Positions 26,920-37,337 of a stretch of DNA of 64,000 nucleotides are shown here, in pieces. How positions within the stretch are numbered: position 1 is the first letter of the stretch; the number at the start of each line of letters is the position of its first letter. Source of the stretch: Bifidobacterium olomucense (GTDB taxonomy: Bacteria; Actinomycetota; Actinomycetes; Actinomycetales; Bifidobacteriaceae); NCBI RefSeq assembly GCF_012932375.1, contig NZ_JAAIIG010000004.1, positions 124,001 to 188,000 of the forward strand. The letters are read 5' to 3'. The notes under the pieces were generated by a model, which saw only the letters and a list, made by a program, of their open reading frames with translations, searched no databases and was not told the DNA's origin. The position numbers and the translations under genes are program-made.

Positions 26920-27489
26920 CTAACGGCCAAGCGCCGAAAACATCATTACCAGCACCGCAATACCGGCAATGGCCAGGACCAGTTGCACCGCCAGTAGGCC
27001 GAAAGCCAACGCCTTGCGCTTGGCAAGCCCGACTCCGTACAACTGCGCCAGCAGGAAGGCAATGAAGCCAAAGACAACGTAATTTGCAGTAAGCGCCATG
27101 ACATCACCGTTGGCAAGTACCACGCCATTCAACGGCTGGTCCAGCGAGTTCATCAACGAGCTCATGACCAACATGCCCCAAACGCCATACGCGATGGCCC
27201 CCACTGCGGCGTATACCCACGGTCTGACCGATTCCTTGGCACGCACGGTCAGAGACTCCGCACACCACAGCAGAGCGAAGCCGACAACATAGGAAAACGC
27301 CACTGCAACGAATACCACCGCGAGCGTCCAGGGCAGCAACGCCGCCACATTGCCGATCATGGACAGATAAAAGCCTGAGCAAGCGATGGCGCCAACGGTC
27401 AGAGCAGTGCCCACCATAATACCTTGGGCAAGCATGGTGGGCAGCATGCCCGATTCGACTCGTTCGACTTCGGTCCAGCGTGAAGCCAT
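26920..27489 (-). CDS. Five-TM membrane protein of unknown function
   Basis: The 189-residue protein has five predicted hydrophobic segments (about 22-44, 51-75, 90-110, 127-148 and 160-184) and short charged loops. I recognise no enzymatic or transport motif. AGGAA lies before the ATG. It is flanked by the FKBP gene downstream and by an intergenic repeat element upstream. Hydrophobic, well-formed codon use and a ribosome binding site make it a real gene. No function is assigned. Confidence 0.75.
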   Translation of the reverse strand: MASRWTEVERVESGMLPTMLAQGIMVGTALTVGAIACSGFYLSMIGNVAALLPWTLAVVFVAVAFSYVVGFALLWCAESLTVRAKESVRPWVYAAVGAIAYGVWGMLVMSSLMNSLDQPLNGVVLANGDVMALTANYVVFGFIAFLLAQLYGVGLAKRKALAFGLLAVQLVLAIAGIAVLVMMFSALGR

Positions 27490-27898
27490 GACATTCCTCG
27501 CTTCTCATTGACGGTTCATTACAACGTGGAACAGGGTAACGTGCGTTTGTTTCGAAACAATCCGCTCGCTCACAATGAAGCATGAGAAGGCAGAAGAGGA
27601 TTATACCGTGCATCCAATATAAGGTGCCTCCGATGGGCTGAGCCGTGAAGCGGACAGCCCAGTGGGCTGTCCGTAGGCGAAGCCCGAACGAGGCAATAGC
27701 CGAGTGAGGGTGACATCAAGTCCGGCTGTAAGCCGGTCAATGATTGCTGGGCCGAAGGCGAGCCGTGAAGCGGACAGCCCAGTGGGCTGTCCGTAGGCGA
27801 AGGGAACGGCTATGCCGCGACGGCTGAGCGAAGCTCGGCAACCCGCAAGCCGCATCCGTCTCGGGGTGACGTACAATGGTACGGTTGGTTTATCCAAC
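27490..27898. other. Gene-free stretch carrying a repeat element
   Basis: About 400 bases have no supportable gene. The part nearest the membrane protein holds its promoter and a GTTTCGAAAC palindrome (around 27548). From 27620 to the tRNA the DNA is filled by the repeat element annotated separately. A 98-codon minus-strand reading frame here merely translates the repeat. Confidence 0.7.
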
Positions 27899-27982
27899 GC
27901 CTCCGTGGCGAAATGGTATACGCAGTCGACTTAAAATCGATCGCTTCGGCTTGTGGGTTCGAGTCCCATCGGAGGCACCTTA
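27620..27982. repeat. Inverted-repeat-bounded element overlapping tRNA-Leu, with two 43-bp direct repeats
   Basis: An 18-base sequence (27620-27637, TAAGGTGCCTCCGATGGG) is the exact reverse complement of 27965-27982, the T-arm/acceptor 3' end of the tRNA. Between them are two identical 43-base repeats, 27640-27682 and 27760-27802, exactly 120 bases apart. Each contains the hairpin CGGACAGCCC-AGT-GGGCTGTCCG. Smaller hairpins (CCGGCT/AGCCGG near 27722) lie between. There is no transposase. Confidence 0.8.
27899..27977 (+). tRNA. tRNA-Leu (anticodon UAA)
   Basis: The acceptor stem is GCCTCCG/CGGAGGC. The anticodon stem GTCGA/TCGAT encloses loop CTTAAAA with anticodon TAA. The T arm is TGGG-TTCGAGT-CCCA. 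The variable arm is short for a leucine tRNA (GC-TTCG-GC). CCA is not fully encoded (ACCT follows). The ppx stop codon is only 2 bases away on the other strand. Confidence 0.93.
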
Positions 27983-28981
27983 CTGCGCGAGCAGGCGACG
28001 CCCATAATCGAGCACAATGCCGTCCAATAGGCCATGTTCACTGGCCACATACGAATCGATGGCGATACCATGATCGGCTTTGGCGGCCTCACTGACCCGT
28101 GCAAGTACACGATTCCAAACCACCGCACCGCCGCCGACCACGTCGATACGACCCGGATGAATGGTCTTGTATTCACTGCGTTCGGCGCGAGTCATGTTGA
28201 GGAACCGGTCGTCCACCGCATACGCCTCATCCAGACTCATCCGATGCCCGTCCACCAGTGTGTGATCATATTCGGTCAACCCCATGGCCAAGGCGGTCAT
28301 CGTGGTGACGGTGCCGGACACGCCGATGATGGTACGTGCCTTACCGGCATCCACATGCGCAAACGCCTCATCGATATGCCGATCGATATCCTCATAGGCT
28401 TCCGCGATTTCGTTCTCGGTCGGCGGGTCGGTTTTCAGATGGCGTTCGGTCATGCGCACGGATCCGATATTCATGGAGAACGCACCTTGCACTTGCGTGG
28501 TAGGCGCGCTGACTCCGTCACCGCCGATGACCAGTTCGGTGGATCCTCCCCCGAGATCCACCACCAGATACGGCGCCTGCAAATCTCCTCGGCTGACCAC
28601 CGAAGTGGCACCCAAGAAACTGAGGTCCGCCTCTTCGGTACCGGGGATGACCTCGGGACGCACCCCGAGAATGGATTCGATGCCGTCTTCAAATTCTTCA
28701 CGGTTCTCGGCATCACGCGTGGCGGATGTAGCTACGAAACGTAATCCGTCCACCGGATGCTCGGCGAGTACCCCGGCGAATTCACGGGCCGCCTCATACG
28801 CGCGTTCCAAGGCTTCCTCGGCGAACCGATGGGTTTTGTCTACGTCCTGTCCCAGACGAATCACACGAAGGATACGCGGCACGATAGTGTGCATGCCGTT
28901 GGCGTCTACTCTCGCGATTTTCAGCCGAATCGAATTGGTACCGCAGTCGATGCCCGCCACGGTTACGAATTGCTTGCTCAT
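27980..28981 (-). CDS. Ppx/GppA-family exopolyphosphatase
   Basis: The 333-residue protein is an ASKHA-fold phosphatase acting on polyphosphate and/or pppGpp. It has the phosphate-1 loop GIDCGTNSIRL, the catalytic-region Glu in VIPGTEEADLSFLGA, and LVVDLGGGSTELV. It lacks the long C-terminal HD region of E. coli Ppx, as is usual for actinobacterial short Ppx. GGGAGAG supports the ATG at 28981. The upstream DUF501 gene is 49 bases away, making ftsB-like/DUF501/ppx a typical actinobacterial set downstream of eno. Confidence 0.92.
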   Translation of the reverse strand: MSKQFVTVAGIDCGTNSIRLKIARVDANGMHTIVPRILRVIRLGQDVDKTHRFAEEALERAYEAAREFAGVLAEHPVDGLRFVATSATRDAENREEFEDGIESILGVRPEVIPGTEEADLSFLGATSVVSRGDLQAPYLVVDLGGGSTELVIGGDGVSAPTTQVQGAFSMNIGSVRMTERHLKTDPPTENEIAEAYEDIDRHIDEAFAHVDAGKARTIIGVSGTVTTMTALAMGLTEYDHTLVDGHRMSLDEAYAVDDRFLNMTRAERSEYKTIHPGRIDVVGGGAVVWNRVLARVSEAAKADHGIAIDSYVASEHGLLDGIVLDYGRRLLAQ

Positions 28982-29030
28982 GGTTCTCTCCCTGACTTTG
29001 CAGCTTATGATTCCGTTCACTGATCGAGAT

Positions 29031-29597
29031 TCATGCTTCCAACGTGCAACGGCAAACGGTGGGATCGAATTCGTCCTTGACGCGTGCAAGCACCATATCT
29101 CCAATCGGATTGGAGCCCGGCCCCATCACCAGACTTTGGGCCAACAACGCATGGAGGCACTTGACGCGTACGGGCATGCCGCCGGCGGAGGTACCTTCGA
29201 TATGCTCCTCGCTATCGCCGAGGCGACCGGCGAGTTCGTGACGGAACGCCAGATACAATTTGTGGGCGCGTTCATAAGCTGCCCGCAAATCATCGTCGGC
29301 GGCGAGCATGTCATTGTATTGCTGCATGACGCCTGCAGCCTCCACATGAGAGGCAGCCTTGACCGCTTCCGGTCCGGTCAAGTAGCACGTAGTGGGGAAA
29401 GGAATGCCTCCGGGCAGCACCGGACGCGTAATCACGGCCAGAGGGCGGCCGCATACGCAGCGGGCTCCTACAGCCACCATGCCACGGGGATAGCGACCAA
29501 GCTGACGGTTCACCATATCGATGTCCTGTTCGGTCGCCGGTTCGGCAAGTACACGGTCTACGAGGGCTTTGGCTTGAGCGGTGATGTCAATGGTCAC
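29031..29597 (-). CDS. DUF501-domain protein
   Basis: The 188-residue protein belongs to an actinobacterial family of unknown function, almost always found between an FtsB-like gene and ppx. Conserved features are QLGRYPRGMVAVGARCVCGRP, FPTTCYLTGP and GMPVRVKCLHALLAQSL. Four cysteines (CVC, TTCYL, KCL) hint at metal binding. The start overlaps the stop of the FtsB-like gene by four bases, so translation is probably coupled. Confidence 0.88.
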   Translation of the reverse strand: MTIDITAQAKALVDRVLAEPATEQDIDMVNRQLGRYPRGMVAVGARCVCGRPLAVITRPVLPGGIPFPTTCYLTGPEAVKAASHVEAAGVMQQYNDMLAADDDLRAAYERAHKLYLAFRHELAGRLGDSEEHIEGTSAGGMPVRVKCLHALLAQSLVMGPGSNPIGDMVLARVKDEFDPTVCRCTLEA

Positions 29598-30262
29598 TGT
29601 TGGGTGTCCTCCCCTGTGTTCTGGTCAGTGTTTTGCTGTTCGGTATTGTGATCGGTGTCATCTTGCCCATCTTGGCTGCTCTGGTCGCCGGAGTCGTTCG
29701 ATGATGAGCTTTTATGGTCATCCGAGGATGTTGTACCTGATGATTCTTTGCCGGAGGTATCGTTCACCGGTTGGTCCGCCTGCTGGAACGCGTAGGCGAG
29801 TTCCTTATACCAAGGCAGCACTTTTTTGTCGGTTTCGCTGGATGACGAGGAATCACCATCCGTGTTCTGTCCGCCGGTGACCGCCTCAGGATGCAGCACC
29901 CGCACCGCCTGTTCTCCGGGGAACACAAAGCCGAGACGCTCACGCGCTTGCGCAGTGATATAGGCTTTGTCGTTCCAACGCTTGATGTCGTTCTCCAAAT
30001 CCTGTTTCTTGGCGATCAGCGAAGCTTCCTCACGCTTCAAACCGTTGAGCTCGGCAAGATTCAACGCATACGTATGGAACGTGGCGACCAACTGAATGGT
30101 GCCAAGCGCCACGATAAACAATGCCACGAAGAATGCTATGGGCCCTGCGCTCAGCGTTGCGCGAGCCTGCACCTTGCCATTTCTGCCCGAAGCCGCGGAT
30201 TTGCCGGTCTTGCCGAGCGCTCCGGACTTACCAGACATGCCGTTTCGGGATTGCTTGCTCAT
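29594..30262 (-). CDS. FtsB/DivIC-like septum formation protein
   Basis: The 222-residue protein has a Gly/Ser/Lys-rich cytoplasmic N-terminus, one TM helix (about 40-62) and a coiled coil (about 65-100; LNGLKREEASLIAKKQDLENDI). The conserved ARERLGFVFPGE segment follows. The ~100-residue C-terminal tail is an acidic Ser/Asp/Gln-rich disordered region. FtsB/DivIC proteins join FtsL and FtsQ/DivIB in the divisome. The start at 30262 is the best methionine near the domain, but there is no ribosome binding site. The enolase terminator hairpin ends only 12 bases upstream. Confidence 0.85.
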   Translation of the reverse strand: MSKQSRNGMSGKSGALGKTGKSAASGRNGKVQARATLSAGPIAFFVALFIVALGTIQLVATFHTYALNLAELNGLKREEASLIAKKQDLENDIKRWNDKAYITAQARERLGFVFPGEQAVRVLHPEAVTGGQNTDGDSSSSSETDKKVLPWYKELAYAFQQADQPVNDTSGKESSGTTSSDDHKSSSSNDSGDQSSQDGQDDTDHNTEQQNTDQNTGEDTQQ

Positions 30263-30270
30263 GACATACG

Positions 30271-30310
30271 AAAATACCCGCCGCATTCGACTGAACGAAT
30301 ACGACGGGTA
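30271..30310 (-). terminator. Enolase terminator hairpin adjoining the ftsB-like start
   Basis: Minus-strand arms (plus 30296-30310 and 30275-30289) form a 15-base stem with two G-U pairs and a 6-base loop, followed by TTTTCG. On the plus strand the same positions would be A-C mismatches, so the hairpin is shaped for minus-strand RNA. It lies between eno and the ATG of the FtsB-like gene. Confidence 0.8.
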
Positions 30311-30360
30311 GTGCAATCACAGGAACATCACACCTTTACTGGCGTTTCAGTTCCTTGAAA

Positions 30361-31668
<1,308 letters not shown>

Positions 31669-31886
31669 TTAAAACGGTTGTGTATCTAATGACAGTCTTA
31701 AGAGTAGTGCGATTTGTGGACGTTACGCACAACACGCCCAAAATTTGGTGTTAGCGCTCACATATTGCGGTCATGTGTTGCGCTCGCACATTGTCGCCAT
31801 CGCTGTGTCTTGACATGCCATGCACACCGCGACACAAATACCGATGGCACCGGCGATGCCGTTCCACCGCCGGTGCCTCCCGTTGA

Positions 31887-32879
31887 TCATCGGGCCGCAT
31901 TCCCGTTGAGATACTCGATTTCCTCCTGCGACAGGCGCAGGTCCACCGCTTGGAACGAATCTGCGATCTCCTGTGGATTGCGCGCGGAGGGAATCGTGAA
32001 CAGATACGGGTATTGCGCCAGCTCCCAGGCAAGCGTGATCCGCTGATACGAACAGTCATGGGCCGCGGCGATTTCACGGAAACGGTCGAACAGCCTCTCG
32101 TTGAAAGGATCGAGGAACCCACCGAGCGGCGACCAGCAGACAAACGCCAGTCCTAGTTTGCGGCAGGTTTCCATCGTGTGCTCAGGATCTCGATGAACCG
32201 GTGAGAACTGATTCTGAACCGCCACAAGACGGCTTCCCAGAATGCGGTGAGCGGTTGCGATGTCTTCATTACCGATTCTGGAGATGCCGACGGTTTTGAC
32301 CACACCTTCATCCACAAGCTGTTTGAGCGCGCCCATCTGATCTTCGTAGGGCACTTGCGGATCGTTGCAGTGCGAGTACAGCAGGTCGATCGCATCCACG
32401 CCGAGACGAAGCGCCGATTCCTTGGCGTTGGCGATCATGGTCTCCGGACGGGCATCTGCTTGCCAGCCATAGTTGCCTTCACTGTCGAGCGTGCGCAACC
32501 AGCCGGTTTTGGTGGCTACAAGCACCTCGTCCCGAGGACCGTTCCAACTGGCGAGCGCGTCACGGACCAGGTATTCGCCGTAGCCCATATCTTCAGGCTC
32601 TCCAGTACCAGGCTTGCTGGGAAGATAGTAGGACCAAGCGGTGTCAAGGTAACGCACACCGGCATCGAGGGCGGCGTGGATGGTCATGACGGCTTGCTCT
32701 CGATCAGCAGGTCGCCCCTCGATGGCGAGCGCCATTGTCCCCATGCCAAGGCGAGGAATACTGAATCCGGCCAATTCGGCGACCTTGGATGGATAAGGGT
32801 TTTCTGCGGCAACCGCATCGCCCCTAGCGCTACGCATTCCATCCTTCATTGCAAAAGCATCATCATTCATGCCTGCCAT
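31887..32879 (-). CDS. Aldo/keto reductase
   Basis: This NAD(P)H-dependent (beta/alpha)8 oxidoreductase has about 330 residues. The AKR tetrad is visible in order: Asp and Tyr in RYLDTAWSYY, Lys in VATKTGW and His in LLYSHCND. The C-terminal cofactor region FTIPSARNPQEIADSF is present. The natural substrate is unknown. The exact start is unclear: ATG 32879 and ATG 32870 both have weak upstream purines. It follows mfd on the same strand after a 97-base gap holding a hairpin and short tandem repeats. Confidence 0.88.
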   Translation of the reverse strand: MAGMNDDAFAMKDGMRSARGDAVAAENPYPSKVAELAGFSIPRLGMGTMALAIEGRPADREQAVMTIHAALDAGVRYLDTAWSYYLPSKPGTGEPEDMGYGEYLVRDALASWNGPRDEVLVATKTGWLRTLDSEGNYGWQADARPETMIANAKESALRLGVDAIDLLYSHCNDPQVPYEDQMGALKQLVDEGVVKTVGISRIGNEDIATAHRILGSRLVAVQNQFSPVHRDPEHTMETCRKLGLAFVCWSPLGGFLDPFNERLFDRFREIAAAHDCSYQRITLAWELAQYPYLFTIPSARNPQEIADSFQAVDLRLSQEEIEYLNGNAAR

Positions 32880-32920
32880 CGTACCCGCAGCACGGTCCCG
32901 TCCCACGGTGTGGGCACGGC

Positions 32921-32975
32921 TGTCGTCTCACGGCCCATGATTCACGGCCCATGATTCACGGGATGTGAGACGACA
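32921..32975 (-). repeat. Hairpin enclosing a 14-bp tandem repeat after mfd
   Basis: TGTCGTCTCAC (32921-32931) is the exact reverse complement of GTGAGACGACA (32965-32975), which abuts the mfd stop codon. The region holds 2.4 copies of the unit TCACGGCCCATGAT (32928-32941, 32942-32955, then a partial). It may act as the mfd terminator; no T-run follows. Confidence 0.6.
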
Positions 32976-35900
32976 TCAGCGTTTGCCGGCCGACGGCTTC
33001 CATGCGAGATCGTCGAGCAGCTGATTGGTCCATAGCACTATCTGGTCGGAGCTCATCGGTCCTTGACCGAGGGATCCGTTGAAGGGTGCGGACACCAGAA
33101 GCTGATGGGTGACCGGACGATACTGGGCGCCCTTGTAGATGCGGGCCATGCGCATCTGAACGGATTCGGGCATATCGATGCGGCCGATACGTACGCGGTT
33201 GGATTGAGCCAAAATCTCCGAGACGCCGAGTTTGCGGGCCTTGAACTTCAGACGCGCCACGTCGAACAGAGTCTCGAATTCCACCGGCGGCTTGCCGTAG
33301 CGGTCAGTGAGCTCCTCCTGCAGATCCTTCAGATCAGCCTCGTTACGGGCGGAGGCGAGCTTGCGATACGCTTCCAGACGCAACTTGTCCGAATCGATAT
33401 ATTCCACCGGAATGGATGCCTCGATGGGCAGGTCCACGGACACGGCGATCGGCTCAATGTTCTCTTCGGGTTCCTTGTATTTCTCCACGGCTTCGGAAAC
33501 CATGCGCACATACAAGTCGAATCCCACACCCTCAATATGGCCGGATTGTTCATCGCCGAGCAAGTTGCCGGTGCCTCGCAATTCCAAATCCTTCATGGCC
33601 ACGTCGAATCCCGAACCGAGCGCGGTGTTTTGCGCGATGGTACTCAAACGGTCGTGCGACTGTTGAGTCATCGACTTAGCCGGGTCATACAGGAAGTAGG
33701 CATACGCGCGTTCACGGCCACGTCCCACACGACCGCGCAGCTGATGGAGCTGGGAAAGACCGAAGCGATCGGCATGATCCACGATCAGTGTGTTGGCATT
33801 GGAAATATCAAGGCCGGTTTCGATGATCGTGGTGCATACGAGTACGTCGATGTCGCGGTGCCAGAAGTCACGGATGATCTGATCGAGCTGCTTCTCCCCC
33901 ATCTTGCCGTGGGCGATGCCCACCTTGGCTTCGGGCACGAGTGCGTGGATCCTGTCTGCCACGTGCGAGATGTCCTGCACCCGGTTGTGCACGTAGAACA
34001 CCTGACCGCCGCGCAGCAGCTCGCGGCGTACGGCCGCGGTGACCTGCGCGTCCTCGTAGGCGCCTACGTAAGTGAGCACCGGCAGACGGTCTTCAGGAGG
34101 CGTGGCCAACGTGGACATTTCGCGAATGCCGGTCACGGCCATTTCCAGCGTGCGCGGGATAGGGGTGGCGGAGAGGGAGAGCACGTCCACGTTGGTGCGC
34201 AGAGCCTTCAGGGTCTCCTTGTGTTCCACACCGAAGCGCTGTTCCTCGTCGATGATCACAAGACCCAGATCCTTGAACTTGATCTTGGGATTCAGAAGCT
34301 TGTGCGTGCCGATGACCACGTCCACCGTGCCTTCTTCAAGGCCGGCAATGGTCTCGTTGACCTCCTTGGTGGTCTGGAAACGGCTCATGGCTGCCACGTT
34401 CACCGGGAAGCCTTCGAATCGTTCGGAGAATGTCTCGAAGTGCTGCTGCACGAGTAGCGTAGTGGGCACGAGCACTGCCACCTGCTTGCCGTCCTGCACT
34501 GCCTTGAATGCGGCGCGCAACGCGATTTCGGTTTTACCGAAGCCCACATCGCCGCAGATGAGACGATCCATCGGTACGGGTTTCTCCATATCCGCCTTGA
34601 CCTCGTCGATGGTGGTGAGCTGGTCGGCGGTTTCCTGATACGGGAAAGCGTCCTCCAATTCCTTCTGCCACGGGGTATCCGGGCTGAAGGCGAATCCACG
34701 GGCACGCTGACGTGCGGAATACAGTTTGATCAGGTCGTCCGCGATTTCGTGAACATGCTTGCGGGCCTTCGCTTTGGTGGCCGCCCAGTCGGAGCCACCG
34801 AGCTTGTTGAGCTTCGGGGCTTCCGCACCGATGTACTTGCTGACCTGGTCGAGCTGATCGGTGGGAATGAACAGCTTGTCCGCAGGGGCGCCACGTTTGG
34901 ACGGAGCATATTCGATGACGAGATATTCGCGAGTGGTGCGGTTCGCACCGGTGCCGATGGTGCGTTGGCGCATCTCTACGAACCGTCCGATGCCATGCTG
35001 CTCATGGACCACGTAATCGCCGGCCTTGAGCTCCATGAGATCGATGGCTTTACGGCGGCGCTTCGGTGTCTTGGCCACGGCTACCGCCGAAGTGCGCCCG
35101 GTCAGGTCACGCTCGGTCAGGAGTGCGACCTTGGCGGCACGGTCCACGAATCCGTCGATGGCGCGGGAACGAATGGTCTCGAACGTTGTGATGCCGGTAG
35201 TGTTGATGGCGCGCTTGAGTCTGGCAAGCGTGCCTGCCGCGGCTGCGGTGATGGTTACGGCGAAGCCGGCGTCAATGAGTCCTTCGATACCTCGCGTGGC
35301 TTTGGCCTCATCGCCTCGGAATTCGGCCGGGTTCTGCGCGTCAAGCTGTACGTGGCCAGCCAAAGTGGTGTCAACGCCGAAACTGGTGAGACGAATCACC
35401 TCATGTGCGGAATATTCAAGGGAGCTGATGGTCTCCTCGAAATCCAGAAAACTGGCCTCATCGAAGCTGATGGGAGCCCCGGCACCGTGCCCAGATGCAG
35501 CCACATGCCAACTGGCGGCAAGGAACTCGTTGGCGGTTTTGGCCAAGTCCTCGGCTGACCGGCGCAGTTTCTCCGGATCACTGAGCATGATGGCAGCGTG
35601 TTCGGGCAGCAAGGCGCTCACCGGCTCCAAATGGTCCACAAGCGCAGGCATCAAAGATTCCATGCCTTCCACCGGTATGGCGTTGGCGATGGATTCGAGC
35701 ATATCCTCAGCATTGGGGATCGAGCCTATCAAGGCCTTGGCGCGTTTGCGTACGGCGTCCGTAAGCTGCAGTTCTCGGCAGGCCGTAGCCCATATGGTGG
35801 TAAGTCCGTTACCGTAGGTGCGTTGGTCGGAGGCGTGGAATTCCTTGATGGTGTCGATTTCGTCTCCGAAGAACTCGATACGCACCGGATGCGGTGCAGT

Positions 35901-36626
35901 GGGCGGGAATACGTCGAGGATGCCGCCACGCACTGCAAATTCACCACGGTCCATCACGAGGTCCACGCGCGTGTATGCGTTCTCGATCAGACGTTTGGCC
36001 GCCTCATCCAGTGCCAATTCCTCTCCGGTCGTGAACACCAACGGTTCCACGTCGCCCAAGCCCTTGACCACAGGTTGGATGAGGGAACGTACCGGCATCA
36101 CCAGTATGCGAATTGGACCGAACATCGGATCGGTTGCACTGGGATGCCTCAGGCGGCGGAACACTGCCATGCGGCTGGCCACAGTATCCGCGCGGGGGCT
36201 CAGACGCTCATGCGGCAACGTTTCCCAAGCTTCGAGCTGAGCGATGTCGTTCGGGTCGCCGTCATACCAGGAACGCAATGCTCCTACGGTTTCTTCGGCC
36301 TCACGTCCGGAAGCCACAACCAACACTACCGGTTTATGCTCGGTGTGGTGATCTTCCTCGTTGTCCGAGCCGTCCGCGGAACCACCCACGCCCTGCGCGA
36401 CGGCGGCAGCGAGCGCAGGCCGTAAACCTTCAGGAATGCCGACGGTGATGGATGGGTCGGCAGCCGCTTCTTCGGAGGGTTGCACATCGCCGGATACCAC
36501 CCTACGGAAAGCGGCATCCTGCATCAGGTCATGCAATATGCCGGTCAACGAGCCGTCGATAGGTTCACCGTTGAGTGCGACAGATGGCAGGGATGACTGT
36601 TGAGGGGAACGGGCGTCAGCGGCCAT
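32976..36626 (-). CDS. mfd: Transcription-repair coupling factor
   Basis: Mfd removes stalled RNA polymerase and recruits UvrA to template-strand lesions. The 1216-residue protein has the UvrB-like N-terminal module and the RNAP-interacting CarD-like domain (LKAGDYVVHEQHGIGRFVEM). The SF2 translocase module has Walker A GDVGFGKTE (near residue 694), IIDEEQRFGVEH and the RecG-like relay, and the C-terminal TRCF domain follows. The ATG at 36626 has AGGAGA upstream and lies inside the last codons of pth, an 11-base overlap, so the two genes are probably co-translated. Confidence 0.97.
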   Translation of the reverse strand: MAADARSPQQSSLPSVALNGEPIDGSLTGILHDLMQDAAFRRVVSGDVQPSEEAAADPSITVGIPEGLRPALAAAVAQGVGGSADGSDNEEDHHTEHKPVVLVVASGREAEETVGALRSWYDGDPNDIAQLEAWETLPHERLSPRADTVASRMAVFRRLRHPSATDPMFGPIRILVMPVRSLIQPVVKGLGDVEPLVFTTGEELALDEAAKRLIENAYTRVDLVMDRGEFAVRGGILDVFPPTAPHPVRIEFFGDEIDTIKEFHASDQRTYGNGLTTIWATACRELQLTDAVRKRAKALIGSIPNAEDMLESIANAIPVEGMESLMPALVDHLEPVSALLPEHAAIMLSDPEKLRRSAEDLAKTANEFLAASWHVAASGHGAGAPISFDEASFLDFEETISSLEYSAHEVIRLTSFGVDTTLAGHVQLDAQNPAEFRGDEAKATRGIEGLIDAGFAVTITAAAAGTLARLKRAINTTGITTFETIRSRAIDGFVDRAAKVALLTERDLTGRTSAVAVAKTPKRRRKAIDLMELKAGDYVVHEQHGIGRFVEMRQRTIGTGANRTTREYLVIEYAPSKRGAPADKLFIPTDQLDQVSKYIGAEAPKLNKLGGSDWAATKAKARKHVHEIADDLIKLYSARQRARGFAFSPDTPWQKELEDAFPYQETADQLTTIDEVKADMEKPVPMDRLICGDVGFGKTEIALRAAFKAVQDGKQVAVLVPTTLLVQQHFETFSERFEGFPVNVAAMSRFQTTKEVNETIAGLEEGTVDVVIGTHKLLNPKIKFKDLGLVIIDEEQRFGVEHKETLKALRTNVDVLSLSATPIPRTLEMAVTGIREMSTLATPPEDRLPVLTYVGAYEDAQVTAAVRRELLRGGQVFYVHNRVQDISHVADRIHALVPEAKVGIAHGKMGEKQLDQIIRDFWHRDIDVLVCTTIIETGLDISNANTLIVDHADRFGLSQLHQLRGRVGRGRERAYAYFLYDPAKSMTQQSHDRLSTIAQNTALGSGFDVAMKDLELRGTGNLLGDEQSGHIEGVGFDLYVRMVSEAVEKYKEPEENIEPIAVSVDLPIEASIPVEYIDSDKLRLEAYRKLASARNEADLKDLQEELTDRYGKPPVEFETLFDVARLKFKARKLGVSEILAQSNRVRIGRIDMPESVQMRMARIYKGAQYRPVTHQLLVSAPFNGSLGQGPMSSDQIVLWTNQLLDDLAWKPSAGKR

Positions 36627-37215
36627 TGAACTTCTCCTGGGTTTTGGCAAGCCCCTTGAAGATGATATCTTCAGCGGCATCAGCGCCATCAGCCAGGAAA
36701 TCAGGCAGCTGTTTACGCTGGTCGGGGCCGAATCCGCCGAGCACCCAGTTCACCGTGTTGTCGTGCGCGTTGGGGCCACGCTTGGCATGGCCCACGCCCA
36801 TGCGCACGCGTGCATATTTCGGCGTGCCAAGGGACCGATCAATGGATTTGATACCGTTGTGGCCGCCTGCAGAACCACCGGACTTGACTTTGATACGACC
36901 GAATTCCAAGTCCATGTCGTCATGAATGACCACGATGTGATCGGGATCGATCTGATAGTAGGCGCTGATGGAGGCCACGGCATTGCCGGAATCGTTCATG
37001 TAGGTCAGCGGCTTGGCCAGGAAGAACTTGATGGTCCGTCCGTCGAGATTCATGGCACCCTTGCCGAGCATGGCCAGCCCTTTATGATCGGCGAAGTGCA
37101 CCGACCAACGTTCGGCCAGCAGGTCGGCGGTCATGAAGCCCATGTTATGCCGGGTGTCCTCATACTTCTTGCCCGGGTTGCCCAGACCCACGATCAGCCA
37201 GAAATCCGATGCCAT
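36616..37215 (-). CDS. pth: Peptidyl-tRNA hydrolase
   Basis: Pth releases tRNA from peptidyl-tRNA that has dropped off ribosomes. The 199-residue protein has the family residues GLGNPGKKYEDTRHNMGFM (catalytic His in the RHN motif), LAKPLTYMNDSG, VIHDDMDLEFG and GSAGGHNGIKSI. AAGGAG precedes the ATG. It is placed directly upstream of and overlapping mfd, as in many actinobacteria. Confidence 0.97.
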   Translation of the reverse strand: MASDFWLIVGLGNPGKKYEDTRHNMGFMTADLLAERWSVHFADHKGLAMLGKGAMNLDGRTIKFFLAKPLTYMNDSGNAVASISAYYQIDPDHIVVIHDDMDLEFGRIKVKSGGSAGGHNGIKSIDRSLGTPKYARVRMGVGHAKRGPNAHDNTVNWVLGGFGPDQRKQLPDFLADGADAAEDIIFKGLAKTQEKFNGR

Positions 37216-37337
37216 ATCCGCTCCTTTACTCGGTCAAACCGTACAGATTGTACTCAACGCCTCCGCCAAGGATGTTGGCGGTCCGAATCCGGCACGCCAT
37301 GACTGCACGTCTGTCATATGCCGGCGCAATGTGCGCG

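Noticed and set aside
27601..27897. 98-codon minus-strand ORF containing two AYGQPTGLSAS peptides
   Set aside because: It translates the 43-bp palindromic repeats; the peptide repetition reflects DNA repeats rather than a protein.
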